DNA of 64,000 nucleotides from Flavobacterium aestivum. Its GTDB lineage: Bacteria > Bacteroidota > Bacteroidia > Flavobacteriales > Flavobacteriaceae. A program made the position numbers and the translations under genes. The notes beneath the pieces are model-generated. The model was not told the origin of the DNA and made no database searches. It saw only the letters and a program-made list of their open reading frames with translations. Location of the stretch: assembly GCF_026870175.2 (NCBI RefSeq), contig NZ_CP113977.2, positions 4,030,001 through 4,094,000 of the forward strand. The letters are read 5' to 3'. Positions 18,396 through 26,559 of this stretch are shown here, in pieces (positions within the stretch are counted from its first letter, which is position 1; the number at the start of each line of letters is the position of its first letter).

Positions 18396-18809
18396 TTAGT
18401 TATTGAATATTACGTCTATTTTTAAATCCTTATCAACATTAAATTTAGCATCTTGATATCTTGGAGGCCCCATAAATCCTTTTGCATTGTTAGAGCAAGC
18501 AACATCTTCAGTTGGAATTCCTATTTCATTTCGATCTAGTTTTCCGTTGTTGTTTTCATCTTGATAGGACGAAATAGCATACTCTCCTTTTGGAATCCCC
18601 TCAAAAACTATAGTAGCTGCATTTCCTTTAATTTGGGAAGGAATACTTTTGTATGGCAATTTAAGGAAAGTCCCTTCTGAATTATACAAACCTACTTTTA
18701 GAATTCCTGTGTCATTCTTTAAACCTGAAACTGAAACAGTCAGTTTTACATTTTGAGCTGATAATAAGCTACAAACAAATAATGCGATTGTGGTAATGAT
18801 TTTTAACAT
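18396..18809 (-). CDS. DUF2141 domain-containing exported protein
   Basis: A 137-residue secreted protein. After a signal peptide (1-19, ending LLSAQ) comes a beta-rich DUF2141 domain with KVGLYNSEGTFL, GEYAISSYQDENNNGKLD and a GPPRYQDAKF end. The Asp/Asn-rich loop may bind calcium. DUF2141 has no established function. It heads the tightly spaced minus-strand run that leads to the TPR protein, kinase, 2TM proteins and LytTR regulator. Confidence 0.85.
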   Translation of the reverse strand: MLKIITTIALFVCSLLSAQNVKLTVSVSGLKNDTGILKVGLYNSEGTFLKLPYKSIPSQIKGNAATIVFEGIPKGEYAISSYQDENNNGKLDRNEIGIPTEDVACSNNAKGFMGPPRYQDAKFNVDKDLKIDVIFNN

Positions 18810-18945
18810 GGTGTTTAATTTTTAGTTGTTAATAAAATTGAATAGTTATTGATTTAATTCTTGAACAAATTTATATTGATTGTAAGGCTTTTAAAATTTA
18901 ATAATACCGAACTGTCATTTTTGAAGGATGAATTGTTTCTTTTTG

Positions 18946-18982
18946 AGATTCTAAGTTTCTGGGTTACTAAGATTCTAAGTTT
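18946..18982. repeat. Short direct repeat
   Basis: AGATTCTAAGTTT occurs at 18946-18958 and again at 18970-18982, a 24-base period, in the 212-base gap between the DUF2141 and TonB-receptor genes. Confidence 0.6.
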
Positions 18983-19021
18983 TTTTTTAAAATTACATAG
19001 AACATCAGCGACTTAGCAACT

Positions 19022-21181
19022 TTACAAATTCTTCAACTGATTGTCTTTTTTGTTTTTGCTGATGGTCCAAAAGAAGCCCACAAAGAAAAAACGATCTGCA
19101 GCTGGTTTTATGGCACTTCGCTGGTACTCACCGTTAGCATCAGGCCTAACTGCATAGTTATATCCGTATACATTATTTGCCCCTAAAACATTCGATACTG
19201 AGAAATATAAAATCTTTTGAGTGGTTAATAAATAAGCCCAATTAAAACTCAAATCGTTGTATGATTTTGTTTTTCCGTTCATAAATTGAGTTTCATTCGG
19301 ATTATTGTATGGTCTTCCGGTGCTGAAAGAATTGGTTAAACCTACTTGGGATTTCCAATCTGTAATCCAATATTTAGTCACTATAGACAAATTATTATTC
19401 GGAACAAAATTAGGAGTTACCTGAGTTGGGTAATTTTTATACAAACGCTCGGTATCTATATAAGAATATGATACCCAATACTCTAAATTCTTAATAGTTT
19501 TTCCGTCTCTCCAAAACAAATCCAAACCTTTAGCATATCCTTTCCCATCATTGGTAAATATAGAATTGTATGCTACCTGAGGGCTGTCAAATCGAACCAA
19601 ATTACTGTAATCTTTATAATAGGCTTCGGCTCTAAGTGTGCGTCCATCTTTATGGTATTGATAATTCAAGATATAATGAGAAGCTTTTTCACTCTCAAAC
19701 TGATTGAATTTAGAATACTTAATATATTCAACACTTGGAGTTTGAGAAAAATCACCATAAGCAAAAGACAACTGACTAAATTTTGCCATTTTATAAGCAA
19801 ATGAAACTCTTGGTGAAATAAAATTATCATTCGTTAAATCATTTGCAGAGGCACGAACACCTACCTTAGCCACTAATTCTTTAGAAAGGGAAACATCAGC
19901 TTCAGTATATAATGCCCCTATGGTGTTATCATATCCGTAATCAAAGGAATTTCCAGCATTTCGAGTAAAATTTTCATCATATTTAGTGATAAAATAATCG
20001 GCTCCAAAAGTCAATTTAAAGCTATTAGATATGCTTTTTTTCAATTTCAGCTTCATATTCACGGCATTTTCATCATTCTCCAATTGGTCCAAATCAATAC
20101 CTGATTTCAACTTATTGTAACCATAACTCATTCCTGCCGTAATGTTCCAATTGGTTCCAAAAAAACCATTGTATGAAGTATTGAAATAGAGATTATCATT
20201 TTTGGAATCGACCGTAATTTTATCGACTGAATTGATATTTTCTTGTTTTATGATGTATTGAGAGGCATCAAAAGCGGCATACATCTTAAAAATCCCTCTT
20301 TCAAAATTGTATCTGTATACCATTTCTCCAGACAAGGATTGTGGAGCGCTTTTCCATTCTACATCCTGAGGAACAAGAGCCTGATATGGCGTTAAATTGA
20401 TATAAGAAGTGTTGATACTAAAAGAACTTTTAGCCCATTTTTGAGTATTCCCAAGCCCGACACCCACTGACATTACCGAGATTTCAGTTTTACTTTGGTC
20501 TGGTTCATCTATCGTATTCAAAAGCAGCACACTCGACAAAGCATCCCCATATTCTGCAGAATATCCTCCTGTTGAAAAAGAAATTCCACTAAAAAGAAAA
20601 GGAGAAAAACGACTACGTGTTGGCAAATTATTAGGCGTAGAATTATAAGGTTGCGGGACTCTCATTCCATCAACATAAGTCTGGGTCTCATTGGCTTCAC
20701 CTCCACGAACGAACAATCTTCCGTCCTCACCTACTGATTGTGTTCCTGGCAAAGTTTGCAAAGCTGCCACGATATTCCCTACTGAACCTGCAGTGGTTAC
20801 AATATCCAAAGGCTTTAATACAGATACTCGGGCTTTACTTCCAGAATTCAAAGAACCAGCTGTAATTACAACTGCATCCAGTGTGTTAATATTATCTTTT
20901 AATTTAATAGTTTGATTTTGAAAATTAGCTACATCTATCATGGTATTTGATGTTTCGTAAAGTAAAGAACTTGCTATCAAATTTTGATTTCCTGTAGAGG
21001 TAGTAGCAAATGTAAAATCACCATTTTCTGAAGTTGAAGCACCATCATAGCTGCCTTCAATATAAACATTGGCACCTGCGATTGGAACTCCTTTTTGATT
21101 GGTGATTTTACCTGAAATAGTAGTTTGAGAAAAAAGTGTAAAACTAAATAAAGAAACGAATGCGAATAAAATGGTTTTCAT
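19022..21181 (-). CDS. TonB-dependent receptor with carboxypeptidase-like regulatory domain
   Basis: A 719-residue outer-membrane transporter or signalling receptor. A signal peptide (1-18) is followed by a beta-sandwich domain (about 20-100, ISGKITNQKGVPIAGANVYI), a plug domain (about 110-220, with LPGTQSVGEDGRLFVRGG) and a beta-barrel to the C-terminus. It lacks the features of SusC nutrient receptors and has no SusD partner nearby. Its place before the DUF2141/TPR/kinase/2TM/LytTR run suggests a surface receptor linked to that system. Ligand unknown. Confidence 0.9.
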   Translation of the reverse strand: MKTILFAFVSLFSFTLFSQTTISGKITNQKGVPIAGANVYIEGSYDGASTSENGDFTFATTSTGNQNLIASSLLYETSNTMIDVANFQNQTIKLKDNINTLDAVVITAGSLNSGSKARVSVLKPLDIVTTAGSVGNIVAALQTLPGTQSVGEDGRLFVRGGEANETQTYVDGMRVPQPYNSTPNNLPTRSRFSPFLFSGISFSTGGYSAEYGDALSSVLLLNTIDEPDQSKTEISVMSVGVGLGNTQKWAKSSFSINTSYINLTPYQALVPQDVEWKSAPQSLSGEMVYRYNFERGIFKMYAAFDASQYIIKQENINSVDKITVDSKNDNLYFNTSYNGFFGTNWNITAGMSYGYNKLKSGIDLDQLENDENAVNMKLKLKKSISNSFKLTFGADYFITKYDENFTRNAGNSFDYGYDNTIGALYTEADVSLSKELVAKVGVRASANDLTNDNFISPRVSFAYKMAKFSQLSFAYGDFSQTPSVEYIKYSKFNQFESEKASHYILNYQYHKDGRTLRAEAYYKDYSNLVRFDSPQVAYNSIFTNDGKGYAKGLDLFWRDGKTIKNLEYWVSYSYIDTERLYKNYPTQVTPNFVPNNNLSIVTKYWITDWKSQVGLTNSFSTGRPYNNPNETQFMNGKTKSYNDLSFNWAYLLTTQKILYFSVSNVLGANNVYGYNYAVRPDANGEYQRSAIKPAADRFFFVGFFWTISKNKKDNQLKNL

Positions 21182-21315
21182 GATTATTATTTTGATGAGA
21201 CAAATATCTTACAGAAAAAAAGGGAATTGAAATTGTTCTGACCCAATTGCGGAAAATTAGGGATGAACCGTTTTTTATGTTTCTATGAAGTATCCCATAA
21301 ATCACTCAGAATTCG

Positions 21316-21323
21316 TAAATTTG
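21316..21323 (+). promoter_or_regulatory. Possible -7 box of the YciI-like gene
   Basis: TAAATTTG matches TAnnTTTG, 19 bases before the ATG at 21343. No TTG is found at the usual distance. Confidence 0.42.
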
Positions 21324-21342
21324 GTATATAAAAAGAACTGTT

Positions 21343-21801
21343 ATGAAAAAAGCTATTCTTACCTTACTGCTTGTAGTTAATTTTAATCTACTTTTTTCTC
21401 AAGAGGCTAATTCTGTTTATGACGAAAAACTAGCCAAATCATTGAATGCTGATGATCACGGAATGAAACAATACGTATTTTGTATTTTGAAAACCGGCAG
21501 CTATACAACCGCAACAGCCGAAGAAAAAAGCAATCTATTTAAGGGACATATGGCTAACATAACTCGGCTTGCGCAAGAAGGCAAACTTGTTTTAGCTGGG
21601 CCATTCATGAAAAACGACAGAAACTATCGAGGCCTTTACATCTTTAATGTTAGCACCATCGAAGAAGCAAAAACACTTGTAGCAACAGATCCAGCAGTAA
21701 AAGCAAATCTTTTGGAAGCCGAATTGACACTTTGGTACGGAAGTGCGGCATTACAGGAAACGCTTAAAATTCATGAAAAAATAGCAAAAAACAAATTCTA
21801 G
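21343..21801 (+). CDS. YciI-like protein with signal peptide
   Basis: A 152-residue protein: a signal peptide of about 20 residues (ending LLFSQ), then a YciI-type ferredoxin-like domain with MKQYVFCILKTGSYT, HMANITRLAQEGKLVLAGPF and IEEAKTLVATDPAV. YciI proteins are small dimeric alpha/beta-barrel proteins, some with weak hydrolase or cyclase-like activity. An exported version is less usual and suggests a periplasmic place. It is followed by a small unknown gene and an LpxR-like gene. Confidence 0.8.
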   Translation: MKKAILTLLLVVNFNLLFSQEANSVYDEKLAKSLNADDHGMKQYVFCILKTGSYTTATAEEKSNLFKGHMANITRLAQEGKLVLAGPFMKNDRNYRGLYIFNVSTIEEAKTLVATDPAVKANLLEAELTLWYGSAALQETLKIHEKIAKNKF

Positions 21802-21867
21802 CTTTTTTCATTAAAAACTGAAAACTCACTATCGTTCCAGAAAGTAAAAACTTTATACCTAGAAAAA

Positions 21868-22128
21868 ATGCCACACCTTTTAGCAACACTCAGGAATGTC
21901 CCTTTTGAAACCATCAAAGGAGTTTTAGAAAACGATAAAGCGTTTCATGCTTCGGAGGAAATGTATTTAGAGCATATTTGGCAAAACGTTGATGATGAAA
22001 ATGAAGTACTGTTTCTTTTCAGAATAAATTCTATAGAAAAGACAAAAAAATTAATCGAGAAACTACATTCCAGCGCTCTATCACAAGATCCCAATGCTAA
22101 TTTACCAACGATGATCTACTTGCAATGA
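21868..22128 (+). CDS. Small protein of unknown function
   Basis: An 86-residue soluble protein without signal peptide, membrane segment or cysteine. I do not recognise the family. The pattern of a beta-strand start (LLATLRNV), a helix, a strand (EVLFLFRINS) and a helix would fit a small ferredoxin-like fold. Its stop overlaps the start of the LpxR-like gene as ATGA, so if that ATG is used the two are translationally coupled. Confidence 0.65.
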   Translation: MPHLLATLRNVPFETIKGVLENDKAFHASEEMYLEHIWQNVDDENEVLFLFRINSIEKTKKLIEKLHSSALSQDPNANLPTMIYLQ

Positions 22129-23150
22129 TTTATCTAGCTAATATTATTATTTTCAAATTAATAAAAAACACTATATTTTTTTTGATATATGAATGTAAGA
22201 AATATTACGCCATTAACTTACTCTTTTTTCCTTTACTCTCTTTTTCCCAAAGAATAGACAATACTGCATCTTTCAGGGAAATAAACAGTAATCATTACTT
22301 GCGTTATCATTATGACAACGACTTTTTCTCAGGAACAGATTATTACTACACTCAAGGCCACAATATTGAGTTGGTAAGTCCAAAGCTGTCTAAAAACCCA
22401 ATAAATACATTGTTTATAAAGTTAAAAAACAGCAAACAAAAATATGGTTTATCGTTTGAACAATTGGGTTTTACACCTACAAACATAGAACCAGAAGAAA
22501 TTCTTTACGATGATAGGCCTTTTGCAGCGACAGCAGCCCTAAAACCATTTTTAATTTCGACTGATACTATACATAAAACAATGCTTTCTTCAAATCTAAC
22601 TATTGGTATTATTGGTCCCTTTGCTTTAGGCAAAGAAATACAAACTGAAATTCACGAATGGATTAACCATAAAATCCCACATGGATGGGAATACCAAATC
22701 AAAAATGATTTGATACTAAACTATGACATTTCACATGAGAAAGAATTGTATCGGTTTAATAATTTATTTGCATTAAACTCTAACTCAAAGCTCAGATTAG
22801 GGACAATGAACACAAATATCTCTGGAGGATTAACAACTACTTTTGGAAAAATCAACTCCCCATTCATTGCTCTAAAAAACAAAAATAATGTACAAATCTA
22901 TCTTTACTGCCAAGGTCTGGTTACCGCAGTTGGATATGATGCTAGCTTACAAGGCGGTCTCTTTAATCAAAGTAGTCCTTATGTTATTACTGATCAAAAT
23001 ATGGAAAGATTTACTTTTCAAAGCAATTTTGGAATAGTCTTACGTCGAAAAACATTTTATTTCGAATATTGCCATTCAGAACTTACTAAGGAGTTCAAAA
23101 CCGGAGAAGCACATAGATGGGGCGGATTTAGAATTGGATTCACTCTATAA
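22125..23150 (+). CDS. lpxR: LpxR-type lipid A deacylase
   Basis: An outer-membrane enzyme family that removes the 3'-acyloxyacyl chain of lipid A. The expected early motif is present as YDNDFFSGTDYYYTQG, with the N-D pair of the active site, and the later HEWINHKIPHGWEYQIKND holds the catalytic-histidine region. The remaining strands look like a small beta-barrel. The ATG start gives a long hydrophobic leader of about 42 residues ending SFSQ; a non-ATG start some 20 codons further on (KKYYAINLLFFPLLSFSQ) would make a normal signal peptide. The length of 341 fits. It would remodel lipid A made with the first locus. Confidence 0.8.
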   Translation: MIYLANIIIFKLIKNTIFFLIYECKKYYAINLLFFPLLSFSQRIDNTASFREINSNHYLRYHYDNDFFSGTDYYYTQGHNIELVSPKLSKNPINTLFIKLKNSKQKYGLSFEQLGFTPTNIEPEEILYDDRPFAATAALKPFLISTDTIHKTMLSSNLTIGIIGPFALGKEIQTEIHEWINHKIPHGWEYQIKNDLILNYDISHEKELYRFNNLFALNSNSKLRLGTMNTNISGGLTTTFGKINSPFIALKNKNNVQIYLYCQGLVTAVGYDASLQGGLFNQSSPYVITDQNMERFTFQSNFGIVLRRKTFYFEYCHSELTKEFKTGEAHRWGGFRIGFTL

Positions 23151-23272
23151 TTTTTTCAAAAAACTAAAATTTGAATATAAATTTTACCTTTGATTCTCCA
23201 ATAAAGCTAAAACACTTTTTTTGAGTTAATACTTTTTCCAATACAAAAAAGGGAAACACCAATTTGCCAACA

Positions 23273-23662
23273 ATGATAAGATTAAACAAAATTCACCACA
23301 TTGCTATTATTTGTTCTGACTATCAAAAATCAAAACACTTTTACACCCAAATTCTGGGGTTAGAGATTGTACAAGAAATCTATCGCAAAGAACGACAATC
23401 CTATAAACTCGATTTAGCGCTTGATGGAAACTATGTAATTGAGTTATTTTCATTCCCGAAACCTCCAAAACGAGTTTCAAATCCAGAAGCTGCTGGATTA
23501 AGACATTTGGCTTTCGAAGTAAATGACATTCAAGAGACAAGAAAATACCTAATAGATCAAGATTGTATTGCCGAAGAAATACGAATAGATGAATTTACCA
23601 ACAAAAAGTTTTTCTTTATAACCGACCCAGATAACACACCTATTGAGTTTTACGAAAAATAA
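23273..23662 (+). CDS. VOC-family (glyoxalase-like) protein
   Basis: A 129-residue single-module vicinal oxygen chelate protein. HHIAIICSDYQKSKHFYTQI at the start, VIELF, RHLAFEV and a final IEFYE place the H-E-H-E metal ligands. It resembles the YaeR/GloA2 subgroup; glyoxalase I activity is possible but unproven. The ATG at 23273 is preferred over an upstream in-frame TTG at 23264. It is a single-gene unit. Confidence 0.85.
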   Translation: MIRLNKIHHIAIICSDYQKSKHFYTQILGLEIVQEIYRKERQSYKLDLALDGNYVIELFSFPKPPKRVSNPEAAGLRHLAFEVNDIQETRKYLIDQDCIAEEIRIDEFTNKKFFFITDPDNTPIEFYEK

Positions 23663-23746
23663 AATATCAACAAACAAACTCTTAAAGAAATCACAAAACA
23701 TTGTTATTATAATTACCCAAGTATCAGAAATCCAATTTACTTTCTT

Positions 23747-23754
23747 TAGTTTTG
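23747..23754 (+). promoter_or_regulatory. Possible -7 box of the ClC gene
   Basis: TAGTTTTG matches TAnnTTTG and lies 93 bases before the ATG at 23847. No TTG at the expected distance. Confidence 0.35.
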
Positions 23755-23846
23755 TAGTCCTAAAAAAAGAACCGCTTTTCATTACATAAAATAAAGACTT
23801 GTTTTTTTATCAAATTAATCCCGTCTATTCGGCTTAAATAAAGAAA

Positions 23847-25118
23847 ATGATCCAAACAATACGAAATTTTCAATTCCTAAAGCTTCAAAAATTAGTTATC
23901 GTTTCTATCCTAATTGGTTTTCTTTCGGCATTCTTAGGAGTTGCTTTAAAAAAACTAACCGAATATTACGAGGAAATATTTGCTCATCAAGCCTCAATAA
24001 ATTCTTTGTATTATATCTTTTTCCCAATCTTTGGATTGTCTGTTATTTATTTTCTTCGAGAGTATCTTTTTAAGAAAAAAGAAAACAAAGGCATCAAGGA
24101 AATTTTTGAAAGCACCAATTCTAAATCACAAAACTTACCTAATTACAAGATTTCGTCTCATTTTATTAACGGATTACTGACAGTGATTTTTGGTGGTTCT
24201 ACAGGGATAGAAGTTTCTACCGTTGTTGCATCGGCAACTATTGGTTCTGTTGCACAAAGGAAACAAAATGTATTTAAAGAATACAAAACCGAATTGATTT
24301 GTGCTGGTATTGCAGCAGGAATTACTGCTTTATTCAGTAGTCCAATTGCCGGAATACTTTTTGCTCTAGAAGTTATTTCAAGAAAAGTAACCCGAGCCTT
24401 CTTAGTTAGTAATCTAATTTCTGTCCTTACCGCATTTGGACTCGTTTTATTATTAAAAGAAAAGCCCTTATTTACCGTAGCTATTACAACTTGGCAATTA
24501 AAAGCAATTCCTTATTTTATCCTTTTAGGAATTTTAGCGGGATTCACCTCTGTTTATTTAACTAGATGTGTATTATTTTTTAAATCTCAATTTTCGAAAA
24601 TAAAAGTACATTATTTTAAAATTCTTCTTGGTTCCAGTATTTTGAGTGTTTCTCTATTTGTGTTTCCTCAACTTTATGGTGAAGGATATCATGGCATCAA
24701 GGAAATTATTGCTAACCCAAGCGGAACGCAACTAACGCTTTCAATAGCCTTAACGTTTCTGGCTATTTTAGTTTTAAAACCAATCGTTACCTCTGCTACA
24801 CTGGCTTCTGGAGGAGATGGAGGTGTTTTCGCCCCAAGTCTTTTTATTGGTGCATTTCTAGGATTATTGGTTGCTTCGATCTTAAACACCTATTTTGGAG
24901 TAAATGTTATTCCTGTAAATTTCATAATCATAGGAATGGCTGCGGTTTTAAGCGCCAGTATTCATGCTCCCTTTACGGCAATTTTTCTTGTTTGCGGATT
25001 AACGGATGATTATACTTTATTTATCCCTATTTTACTAGTTTGTCTGATCTCTAAATACACAGCAAAAGCAATTTATCCTTTTACTGTTTATAGTTTTTCA
25101 CCAAGTTTATCAAAATAA
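23847..25118 (+). CDS. ClC-family chloride channel/antiporter
   Basis: A 423-residue integral membrane protein of the ClC family, lacking C-terminal CBS domains. GGSTGIEVSTV keeps the gating glutamate in the place of the GxEGP motif, although the rest of that motif is altered. GGDGGVFAPSLFIGA is the conserved selectivity-filter helix start. About ten hydrophobic helices are visible. It is 6 bases upstream of an HPP gene, so the two are cotranscribed. Chloride is the default substrate; nitrate or fluoride cannot be excluded. Confidence 0.9.
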   Translation: MIQTIRNFQFLKLQKLVIVSILIGFLSAFLGVALKKLTEYYEEIFAHQASINSLYYIFFPIFGLSVIYFLREYLFKKKENKGIKEIFESTNSKSQNLPNYKISSHFINGLLTVIFGGSTGIEVSTVVASATIGSVAQRKQNVFKEYKTELICAGIAAGITALFSSPIAGILFALEVISRKVTRAFLVSNLISVLTAFGLVLLLKEKPLFTVAITTWQLKAIPYFILLGILAGFTSVYLTRCVLFFKSQFSKIKVHYFKILLGSSILSVSLFVFPQLYGEGYHGIKEIIANPSGTQLTLSIALTFLAILVLKPIVTSATLASGGDGGVFAPSLFIGAFLGLLVASILNTYFGVNVIPVNFIIIGMAAVLSASIHAPFTAIFLVCGLTDDYTLFIPILLVCLISKYTAKAIYPFTVYSFSPSLSK

Positions 25119-25124
25119 TTATAT

Positions 25125-25721
25125 ATGCCAATACAAAAAATAAAACGGGGTTATCACAGAACAAAACACATTCTTTACAAAGAAACTTTAATTGATTTCA
25201 AAGAACATTTTTGGTCCTTTTTGGGCTCATTTGTTGGTATAGGAACCCTTGCTTATTTACAATCCAGATCATTGGAACAATCAGATGTTGTTTATTTGAT
25301 AGGATCGTTTGGTGCTTCGAGTGTTTTGGTATACGGTATTATACAAAGTCCGCTTGCACAGCCCAGAAATTTAGTTGGAGGTCATTTTGTTTCAGCAATC
25401 ATAGGTGTTACCGTTGCAAAATTTGCTCCTAATGTTTTATGGATAGCGGCTCCACTTGCAGTATCGGCATCGATTGTATTAATGCAAATTACAAAAACGC
25501 TACATCCACCAGGAGGTGCGACAGCATTAATTGCAGTTGTTGGATCTGCAAAAGTAAAGGCTTTAGGATATTGGTATGTGCTTTGTCCTGTTTTAGCCGG
25601 TTCTCTTATTTTGCTTGCCACAGCATTAATTTTTAATAACATGACTTCAAACAGGTATTATCCAAATCATAAAAAATACCATCAACTTAGAAAGAGAATT
25701 GTTAAATCTATAAAAAGCTAA
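25125..25721 (+). CDS. HPP family membrane protein
   Basis: A 198-residue protein with about four membrane helices and the family motif LHPPGGATALIAV in the third quarter. A loop with SPLAQPRNLVGGH is also conserved. Related plant and cyanobacterial HPP proteins take part in nitrite transport. It follows the ClC gene by 6 bases. The pairing of two anion-type membrane proteins hints at a shared anion role, but the substrate is not known. Confidence 0.87.
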   Translation: MPIQKIKRGYHRTKHILYKETLIDFKEHFWSFLGSFVGIGTLAYLQSRSLEQSDVVYLIGSFGASSVLVYGIIQSPLAQPRNLVGGHFVSAIIGVTVAKFAPNVLWIAAPLAVSASIVLMQITKTLHPPGGATALIAVVGSAKVKALGYWYVLCPVLAGSLILLATALIFNNMTSNRYYPNHKKYHQLRKRIVKSIKS

Positions 25722-25901
25722 AGGAATTCACTCCAAATACCGTTTCAATTTCTAAAACTTTTATCAGACAATAATTTTAATGTTTCATTTGTTTTATTTT
25801 GTTAACAAAATGAAAATCTACCACTTACATCTAAAAATATTTCAAACAAAAATATTATCAACAAATCCCAATTCCTAAATCTGAAATCTAAAATTAAACT
25901 T

Positions 25902-25909
25902 TACATTTG
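25902..25909 (+). promoter_or_regulatory. Possible -7 box of the pRiA4b ORF-3-like gene
   Basis: TACATTTG matches TAnnTTTG, 24 bases before the ATG at 25933. Confidence 0.43.
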
Positions 25910-25932
25910 CTCTTTCAATAAAAACAAAGATT

Positions 25933-26472
25933 ATGGTTTATAAATTCAGAGTTATTCTAGATGCCGAAGAAGACATTTTTAGAGACATAGCGATACTTGC
26001 TGAAGACACTTTAGAAGATTTACACAATGCTATTTTCAATTCATTTGGTTTTGACGGAATGGAGGTAGCTTCTTTTTACACTTGCGATGAAACCTGGAAT
26101 CAAGAAGAGGAAATTTCGCTTTTTGACACCGGAGATGTTCAAGGAGAACAAAGAATCATGAGTGATTATAAATTATCTGATATACTAGATGAGGAAAACA
26201 CCAAGATCATTTATGTTTATGACTTCCTCAATATGTGGACCTTCCTAGTTGAATTAGCAGCTATAGAAGAACAAACTGTTGGTCAAACTTATCCGGAAAC
26301 CTTATTTTCTCACGGAGAAATGCCAGATGAAGCTACTGAGAAAAACTTTGAAGCTGATATGCATGATGACATTTATGGTGAATTTGAAGACGATTTAGAC
26401 GAAGATGACTTAGATATGTTTGAGGGAGATGATAGTTTTGAAGACTATGGTTTTGAGGAGAATTGGAATTAA
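25933..26472 (+). CDS. pRiA4b ORF-3-like (IS1096 TnpR-like) protein
   Basis: A 179-residue soluble protein. The first 130 residues match the pRiA4b ORF-3/IS1096 passenger TnpR-like fold (YKFRVILDAEEDIFRDI, TLEDLHNAIFNSFGF, YDFLNMWTFLVEL). The last 45 residues are extremely acidic (DLDEDDLDMFEGDDSFED). Despite the family name there is no transposase or terminal repeat here, and the gene appears to be a normal chromosomal resident. It is followed by a nucleoid-associated protein gene after a hairpin. Function unknown. Confidence 0.78.
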   Translation: MVYKFRVILDAEEDIFRDIAILAEDTLEDLHNAIFNSFGFDGMEVASFYTCDETWNQEEEISLFDTGDVQGEQRIMSDYKLSDILDEENTKIIYVYDFLNMWTFLVELAAIEEQTVGQTYPETLFSHGEMPDEATEKNFEADMHDDIYGEFEDDLDEDDLDMFEGDDSFEDYGFEENWN

Positions 26473-26491
26473 ATAAACGAAAATAAAAATC

Positions 26492-26538
26492 AAGAGCCAA
26501 GAATAAAGAATTTAATACTATCTTTCTTCTTGGCTCTT
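26492..26538 (+). terminator. Hairpin between the pRiA4b-like and nucleoid-protein genes
   Basis: AAGAGCCAAGAA and TTCTTGGCTCTT form a perfect 12-bp stem around a 23-base loop. Only a short T-run follows, so it may attenuate or partly terminate transcription. Confidence 0.45.
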
Positions 26539-26559
26539 TCATCTATAAAAACTTAAAAA

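Noticed and set aside
25211..25642. Overlapping open frames inside the HPP gene on both strands
   Set aside because: They follow from the codon bias of the real gene and lack any recognisable domain or start signal.
25933..26472. Mobile element suggested by the name IS1096 TnpR-like
   Set aside because: No transposase, terminal inverted repeats or target duplication is visible; the name is historical.
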